From positions 1 through 12,297 of the forward strand of contig JAFARV010001014.1 in the NCBI GenBank assembly GCA_019245255.1: DNA of 12,297 nt, written 5' to 3'. Source of the stretch: Acidobacteriaceae bacterium (lineage in GTDB: Bacteria; Acidobacteriota; Terriglobia; Bryobacterales; Bryobacteraceae). The position numbers and the translations under genes were made by a program. The notes beneath the pieces were generated by a model. That model did no database searches, was not told where the DNA came from, and saw nothing but the letters and a program-made list of their open reading frames with translations. The first letter of the stretch is position 1. The number at the start of each line of letters is the position of its first letter. Positions 7,315 through 12,297 of this stretch are shown here, one piece after another.

Positions 7315-7439
7315 TCCCATGCAAGAAAGGCAATCGCCATTCCACTCCCGACGCCGGCGGCCTTGACCCCCATGGGCCAACGGATTCAACAAGATTCAGA
7401 GGGATTTCCCGATTCTTTGTCGGGCTCGAGCAATCGATT

Positions 7440-7459
7440 CTGATATCAGGTGATATCGG
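7440..7459. promoter_or_regulatory. tandem TGATATC boxes in the divergent intergenic region
   Basis: The 210-bp gap between the Gfo/Idh gene and hrpB contains CTGATATCAG (7440-7449, a perfect 10-bp palindrome), directly followed by GTGATATCGG (7450-7459). The shared TGATATC cores are 10 bp apart, about one helical turn. This spacing would suit a dimeric regulator bound to one DNA face and controlling either divergent gene. No convincing -35/-10 pair was identified, and no gene is seen in the rest of the gap. Confidence 0.3.
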
Positions 7460-7875
7460 AAATAATTGTGCGCATCCAGGCGATTAATCCGAGGGACGAA
7501 TTCTCAGCGTATGGTGCCCAACGAACTACCAATCGATCCTTTGTTGCCGGAAATTGTCGATGCTGTGCAGCGCAATCCCATTGTGCTGATTGAAGCCGAG
7601 CCCGGGGCAGGCAAGACGACCCGGGTTCCGGCGGCACTGCTGGCAGCGGGCCTCGAAAACATCTACGTCCTGGAGCCTCGGCGATTGGCGGCGCGTATGG
7701 CGGCAAGGCGGGTCGCGCAGCAACACGGCGACGGGGTCGGCGGCACTGTCGGTTATCAGGTGCGTTTCGAAGAGGTGGCGAGCGGCCGGACCCGCCTTTG
7801 GTATTTGACTGAAGGCGTGCTGACACGCAAGTTTCTTTTCGACCGCACACTTTCGCAGGCACGTGTGGTGGTGCT

Positions 7876-7877
7876 CA
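7876..7877 (+). other. one-base deletion (frameshift) in the hrpB Walker B motif
   Basis: The frame reads GTG GTG GTG CTC up to 7876. Inserting one G after 7876 restores 'VVVLDEFHERHLETDLALALLRN', which is the expected DEAH-type Walker B. Without it, translation ends at TGA 7925-7927. The downstream frame has a TTG at 7924 that overlaps this stop. The site is not in a homopolymer run. Confidence 0.8.
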
Positions 7878-9306
7878 TGAGTTTCATGAGCGCCATCTGG
7901 AGACCGATCTTGCGCTTGCGCTGTTGAGAAATGCTCAAAAGACACGACGCGACTTGCGCATTGTGATCATGTCGGCCACACTCAAGGGCAGTGAACTTTC
8001 CGCGCGGCTTGGGAGTGCGCCGCTGATTCAGGCTCCGGGGCGCGTGTTTCCCGTTGAAATTCGATACACGCCCGAATCGGCTCAGCCTATGGAGGAGCGG
8101 GTGACGGCCGCGGTCGCGAGTGCGATGCAGGAGACAAGTGGGCACGTGCTCGTCTTTCTGCCGGGTGCAGCTGAGATCCGCAAAACAATCGCCGCTTGTG
8201 AACCCGTTGCGCGAAGGCTTGGGGCGGCGCTGTTCCCCTTGCACGGCGATCTTGGTCCGGAGGAGCAGGACGCGGCGGTCGCGCCGAGCGCGACACGCAA
8301 GATCATTTGCTCGACCAATGTGGCGGAGAGCTCGGTGACGATCGAGGGTGTTCAGGCGGTGGTCGATAGCGGAGTGGCGCGTATCTTGTCGCATTCGCCA
8401 TGGAGTGGCATTTCGCGTTTGCAGGTGGAGAAGATCAGTCAGGCGTCGGCGATACAGCGTGCCGGCCGGGCAGGCAGAACGGGACCGGGACTCGCAATCC
8501 GCCTGTACTCAGAGAGCGATTTCGTGCGGCGGCCTCATCATCTGGAGCCTGAGATATTACGGGGCGATTTGGCGCAACTGCTGCTGCAACTGGCGGCTTT
8601 GGGCTTGTCGTGGCCCGATCTCGACTGGATTGACGAGCCTCCTCGCGAATTGCGCGAACATGCGGCGGACCTGTTGACAATGCTGGGAGTGCTGGATTCG
8701 CGCGGGCGCTTGACGGAAGCGGGAGAGCGCATCGGGAAACTTCCGCTGCATCCAAGGCTGGGGCGTCTGGCGGATTGTGCCGCGGGGTTCGGGGCGCCGC
8801 GCGCCGGGGCCGAACTCGCTGCGCGGCTGGCAGAAGGGCGGATGCGTGTCGAGGAAGGAACGAGATCGAAGCACTTGTCCGACATCGACGCCCTGCTTGC
8901 AGCGGATCTGTCATATGATGCGCGGCGATTGATGCAGCAGATCCTGGACGGCATCAGGAACCGTCAGGGACAGGCCAGTCCCCATGCTCTCGACAAGGCG
9001 GTTCTGGCCGCGTACCCGGATCGGGTCGCACGGCGTAAAGGAGAAACTCTGCTGCTTTCGAACGGAAGGTCGGCGAGGCTGGATCGAAACAGCGCCGTGA
9101 CGAGCGAGTTCCTGGTTGCGGTTGAAGTGGATGATCGTCGCGAGGGTGGCGGCCTGCTGGTACGCATTGCAAGCCCGATTGAGCCCGACTGGTTACTGGA
9201 GCTGTTTCCCGAGCGGGTCAGCACGCTCGAAGACATGGTTTGGAACCGGGAACCGGAGCGGGTTGAACAAGTGAACTCACTGCGGTATGACCAGGTTGTC
9301 ATCGAT

Positions 9307-9309
9307 TAA
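9307..9309 (+). other. in-frame nonsense codon TAA within hrpB
   Basis: The sequence on both sides of the TAA is in the same frame and reads 'SLRYDQVVID-stop-SRSKPTDDAATDLLVAKAMEVG', continuing into the conserved HrpB C terminus. A Glu codon (GAA) changed by one base to TAA is the simplest explanation. An ATG at 9367 could restart a 175-aa C-terminal fragment, but it lacks an obvious ribosome site. Confidence 0.8.
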
Positions 9310-9940
9310 TCGCGGAGCAAGCCGACCGATGATGCGGCAGCTACGGATCTGCTGGTCGCGAAAGCAATGGAAGTGGGAATTGGGCGGTTCACCGATGCCG
9401 AGGAGCTGGAGCGTTTTATCAGGCGGATTCAGTTTGCGGGTGAACACGGAGTGGAGATCCCGGCTGCAGACGAGTTACTGCGGCGGGTGCTTCGGCAACT
9501 CGCTACCGGACTGTCGAGCTTCGGCGAATTGCGTGAGGCAGCGAAGGGTGGCGGGCTAATCGCTGTGATCGAGTCGATGCTGCCGATGAGACAGATCGAA
9601 GAGCTTGCCCCGACGCACGTTGTGCTGCCGAGCGGGCGACGGGCCAGAATCGAATATCACGACGAGCGTGGGCCATCGGTGGCTTCGCGGCTGCAAGACT
9701 TCTTCGGGATGAAGGAATCGCCGACGGTGGCGCGCGGGGCGGTACCGCTGGTTGTGGAGTTATTGGCTCCGAACCAACGGCCGGTGCAGGTGACGACGGA
9801 TCTGGCTTCCTTCTGGCGCGGCCTCTATCCGCAGGTACGCAAGGAACTCAGCCGAAGGTATCCGAAGCATAAGTGGCCCGAGCAGCCGGGATAAGCGGCC
9901 GAAAGGAGGCACCTGGCCGGCGACGATTTATTGATTTGCG

Positions 9941-12297
9941 CTACTTTGCGAAAACACCTTCGGCCATAACAATGTTGCTGTCTCGCTGATCGATTTGGCA
10001 GAACAGAAGGTACGCGAGATCAGGGGATACCGCGAGGCCGGGAGAGCCGAAATTTGGTTGTTTCTCAATCGTGGCCATGGGCGAAATCGTGCGCGTCTTC
10101 AGATCGTATCGATAAACAGTCCACGGCGGGAGTGTATTGCGGAGGAAATAGATACCATCTCTTGCCACTGTCCAGTAACGTCCGTTATCACCATCTGCTA
10201 AGCCAGGTAAAAGAGCTTCGTCACCCCCTTCGCGCGATGCCTTCCAAATACCCCCGGACCCGGCATAAAACACAGACTGTCCGTCGGGAGATTCGCGCGG
10301 ATCGCTTCCGCCAGCCTTGCTGGTGAGAGCCATGGTGGGACCGCCCACAACCGGCTTCCGGCACACCTGCAGAACACCCTTGATTTTGCATGTGAAGTAA
10401 ATCCACTGTCCGTCATGGGACCAACTCGGCATCATGTCATCCCAGGAGTCGTTTGTTAGCGCACGGAGATGGCTGCCGTCCGCATTCATGATGGCAATGA
10501 CCGAGTGTCCGTTCTGTGCTGTATCGTAGGCAACCTGCGTTCCATCGGGCGACCATCGCGGGGTGCCGATAGGAACTTCGGAGGCGACTGAGCTTAGTTG
10601 CAGGGAATTAGAACCATCTGCGTTAGCAAGCCAAAGCTGTCGTGTGCCGAGCCGGTCCGATACGAAAACGATTCTGCTTCCGTCGGGCGAATACTCGGCA
10701 CTCTCGGTTTCACGGGACGAGAACAAAAGCTTCTGTGGAAGAGCCGGTACCCTTTGCTTCAATCTGAGGCGCCAGACGTTTGTATTCAGGTGGTTTTCTG
10801 TATAACAGATATGGCCCGTTGTCCGCGAATAGGAAAAGAACTTGGTTCCCCGACCTGCGCCCAGTATGGGTTCGGGGGCGGCACTGTTGAGGGAGATCCG
10901 CCACAGCATACTCGGTCCTGATCTGTTCGAGCTGAAGAGAAGTTCTTTGTTCGAGATCCAACTCAGACCATTGATCCCTCTCTCTTGCGCAAGGATCCTT
11001 CGTAGAGTGCCGTGTTCAAGCACATATAGACTACTATGCCCGCGCGTGCTCGCATTGCGAACAAACGCCAGAGCGCGGCCATCGGGGGAAAACGCCGGCA
11101 AGAAATCTCCGGCCGAGCCGGGTTCGGGCGCCGTAAGCTTCCGGGATGCGCCACTCGCGACAGAAAATTCGTAAAGTGCGTCTGGTCCCGGATGATCATG
11201 GGAATCTGCGACTACGATTGATCTCCCATCTGGAGACCAGGCGGGCCCCGGCTGGCGATTGCTCAAGCCCACATCTCCAGCCGCACCCAGCGCTTGAGTG
11301 TGCAATGAGGTAATCTCGCGCTCTTGCCCTCCGTGCGCTGGAACGACAAAAAGCGCCTGTTCGTGCGCCGAAACGCGAATAAAAGCCAGGCGGTGCCCGT
11401 CCGGAGACCAAGCTGGAAACAGATCGAGGGCAGGATCGGAAGTAAGCCGAACAGGTACACCGCCCTCGACTGGCTTGACATAGATATCGAAGTTGCCAGT
11501 GCCGCCATCCCAGACAAAGGCGAACTGCTTTCCATCCGGGGAAAAGCTGGGCTCGAGCTCCGTTCCGGTATAGGAGGTTAAAGGTTGAATGCTCGGCGGA
11601 GTAATCAGGCGCGATGTTCGTTGCGAGAACCATAGTGCGAAAGCAGCGGCGACGGCCGCGGCCACCAAACCGGTGGCCGGGATGCGGTAGCGCCACAGCC
11701 ACTTGCGAGCGCGATAGCCGATGCTTGGACCTTCTGCCAACACCGCTTCGCCCCGCAGGAAACGATTGATATCGCCGGCGAGGGCGGCTACCGTTTCATA
11801 GCGCAGCTTTGGGTCCTTCTGAAGGCAAACATTCAAGACCCGCGCCAAATCATGGGACAGTAGGCGTCGCAATGTTTCCGGATTCGTCCGTCGAAGCTGC
11901 GCAACTGTACTGAACAGGCTCGTTTGCTGCAGCCGTGTCACTGGAGACGGCGCCTCTTCCTCGCGAATGATGCGGGTTGCTTCTGCGAGCCCGGATTCAC
12001 GCAACCGGGTTGCATCGAACGGAAGCACTCCGGCGAGCAGCTCATACAACAGGACGCCCAGCGAATAGGTGTCCGACTCCGGTCCGATAGCATGGCTGCC
12101 GAGGGTAGCCTGCTCCGGGCTCATGTATTCGGGCGTGCCGAGAAGCTCCCCGAAACCGGTCGCGACAGTATAGCCGGTTAAATGGCCGGTCGCCGCTCGG
12201 GCAATGCCGAAGTCGATTACTTTTGGCGTGAGGTGTCCGTCGCAATCGGTGACCAGAATGTTGGAAGGCTTGATGTCGCGATGTACGATCCCTTTGC
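9941..12297 (-). CDS. serine/threonine protein kinase with C-terminal PD40/TolB-like repeats (5' end off the window)
   Basis: 784 codons plus the stop are visible; the N-lobe lies beyond the right edge. The frame stays open from the edge: catalytic loop 'KGIVHRDIKPSNILV' (12295-12251), 'VIDFGIARA' with DFG at 12214-12206, then 'GELLGTPEYMSPEQA' and 'DTYSLGVLLYELLAGVLPFD'. The kinase domain closes with 'LQKDPKLRYETVAALAGDINRFLRGE'. One membrane helix (about 11683-11627, 'PATGLVAAAVAAAFALWF') follows, then some 550 residues rich in PD40 motifs: 'SFSPDGKQFAFV', 'AWSPDGHRLAFI', 'AWSPDGRSIVVA', 'AFSPDGRALAFV', 'EYSPDGSRIVFV', 'RWSPDGTQVAYD', 'SWSHDGQWIYF' and 'ESPDGQSVFY'. HRD, DFG and PEQ are intact, so an active kinase is expected. 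The kinase should face the cytoplasm and the beta-propeller the periplasm, suggesting a sensor. This layout is abundant in Acidobacteriota. It converges on hrpB with a 46-bp gap. An ATG at 12124 (MSPEQ) is internal, not the start. Confidence 0.93.
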   Translation of the reverse strand, partial: KGIVHRDIKPSNILVTDCDGHLTPKVIDFGIARAATGHLTGYTVATGFGELLGTPEYMSPEQATLGSHAIGPESDTYSLGVLLYELLAGVLPFDATRLRESGLAEATRIIREEEAPSPVTRLQQTSLFSTVAQLRRTNPETLRRLLSHDLARVLNVCLQKDPKLRYETVAALAGDINRFLRGEAVLAEGPSIGYRARKWLWRYRIPATGLVAAAVAAAFALWFSQRTSRLITPPSIQPLTSYTGTELEPSFSPDGKQFAFVWDGGTGNFDIYVKPVEGGVPVRLTSDPALDLFPAWSPDGHRLAFIRVSAHEQALFVVPAHGGQEREITSLHTQALGAAGDVGLSNRQPGPAWSPDGRSIVVADSHDHPGPDALYEFSVASGASRKLTAPEPGSAGDFLPAFSPDGRALAFVRNASTRGHSSLYVLEHGTLRRILAQERGINGLSWISNKELLFSSNRSGPSMLWRISLNSAAPEPILGAGRGTKFFSYSRTTGHICYTENHLNTNVWRLRLKQRVPALPQKLLFSSRETESAEYSPDGSRIVFVSDRLGTRQLWLANADGSNSLQLSSVASEVPIGTPRWSPDGTQVAYDTAQNGHSVIAIMNADGSHLRALTNDSWDDMMPSWSHDGQWIYFTCKIKGVLQVCRKPVVGGPTMALTSKAGGSDPRESPDGQSVFYAGSGGIWKASREGGDEALLPGLADGDNGRYWTVARDGIYFLRNTLPPWTVYRYDLKTRTISPMATIEKQPNFGSPGLAVSPDLAYLLFCQIDQRDSNIVMAEGVFAK

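Larger units (their letters stand above)
7511..9894 (+). pseudogene. hrpB: hrpB-type ATP-dependent DEAH-box RNA helicase, disrupted by a frameshift and a nonsense codon
   Basis: The three reading-frame pieces together match one HrpB of about 794 aa (family about 800-850). Piece 1, from ATG 7511, carries Walker A 'EAEPGAGKTTRVP', 'LEPRRLAARMAA' and 'YLTEGVLTRK'. Piece 2 carries 'VIMSATLKG', 'VLVFLPGAAEIRK', 'STNVAESSVTIEG' and motif VI 'QRAGRAGRTGPG'. Piece 3, ending at 9894, carries the HrpB C-terminal block 'PTHVVLPSGRRARIEY' and 'RPVQVTTDLASFWRGLYP'. Between pieces 1 and 2 one base is missing after 7876, where VVLDEFHERHLE should be read, so the Walker B motif is lost. Between pieces 2 and 3 an in-frame TAA (9307-9309) replaces what is probably GAA. 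HrpB's cellular role is poorly defined and it is dispensable in E. coli. Sequence conservation outside the lesions suggests recent decay, or errors in the assembly. GAGGG, 15 nt before ATG 7511, is a poor ribosome site; an in-frame TTG at 7466 is an alternative start. Confidence 0.85.

Noticed and set aside
7408..7424. CCCGA-N7-TCGGG hairpin upstream of hrpB
   Set aside because: Short stem, no U-run and no conserved riboswitch-like context; likely chance.
7876..7927. Programmed ribosomal frameshifting as an explanation for the hrpB break
   Set aside because: No slippery heptamer or downstream pseudoknot-like structure is evident. HrpB is not known to use recoding, and a second nonsense lesion downstream favours decay.
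7756..8394. 212-codon minus-strand ORF across the hrpB region
   Set aside because: Arg/His/Ser-rich shadow of the helicase frames, which carry the conserved motifs.
9896..9919. CGGCC-N14-GGCCG hairpin in the convergent hrpB/kinase gap
   Set aside because: The stem is only 5 bp with a long loop and no T-tract, so it is not a supportable terminator.

Overview
The window looks like chromosomal DNA of a soil-type Acidobacteriota (Terriglobia/Bryobacterales-like) bacterium. The basis is gene style, not a database match. A PadR regulator sits directly upstream of an ADOP-type MacB-like permease that carries the typical N-terminal 'LLRLYPSEFR..HGREM' extension. At the other end a serine/threonine kinase is fused through one membrane helix to a string of PD40/TolB-like 'SPDG' repeats. 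Both arrangements are very common in that phylum. The DNA is visibly GC-rich, so long antisense ORFs are frequent, and I treat them as shadows.

Layout, left to right. (1) 1-1013, minus strand: PadR regulator and ADOP permease, separated by 1 nt; the permease runs off the left edge. (2) 1089-2579, minus: a polytopic ArnT/PMT-like glycosyltransferase with a non-ATG start. (3) 2643-7300, minus: a compact run of five genes, transcribed in the order Gfo/Idh/MocA oxidoreductase, TIM-barrel sugar isomerase/epimerase, alpha/beta hydrolase, 66-aa single-pass membrane protein, FAD-dependent oxidoreductase. Gaps are 10, 18, -4 and 11 nt, and ribosome-binding sites are embedded in the preceding stop regions, so this is almost certainly one operon. 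The glycosyltransferase follows 63 nt later and may belong to the same transcript. (4) 7301-7510: a 210-bp divergent intergenic region with a tandem pair of TGATATC boxes spaced 10 bp. (5) 7511-9894, plus: an hrpB-type DEAH RNA helicase, broken by a one-base deletion inside its Walker B (DEFHE) motif and by a second, in-frame TAA near 9307. (6) 9941-12297, minus: the PD40-fused kinase, convergent with hrpB and truncated at its N terminus by the window edge.

Functional reading. The operon pairs a nucleotide-dependent sugar-type dehydrogenase with a xylose-isomerase-like TIM barrel, which is a common pairing in cyclitol and keto-sugar metabolism. It adds a hydrolase, a flavin oxidoreductase and a tiny membrane protein. 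I infer a small-molecule catabolic or modification pathway, but the substrate cannot be named from sequence alone. The two most useful corrections to a naive gene call are that hrpB is disrupted twice, and that three genes extend beyond or start elsewhere than their longest ATG ORF: the permease starts at 634, the Gfo/Idh gene most likely starts at GTG 7300, and the kinase continues to the window edge. No tRNA, rRNA, CRISPR, insertion sequence or origin was seen, and no gene-free stretch exceeds 300 bases.
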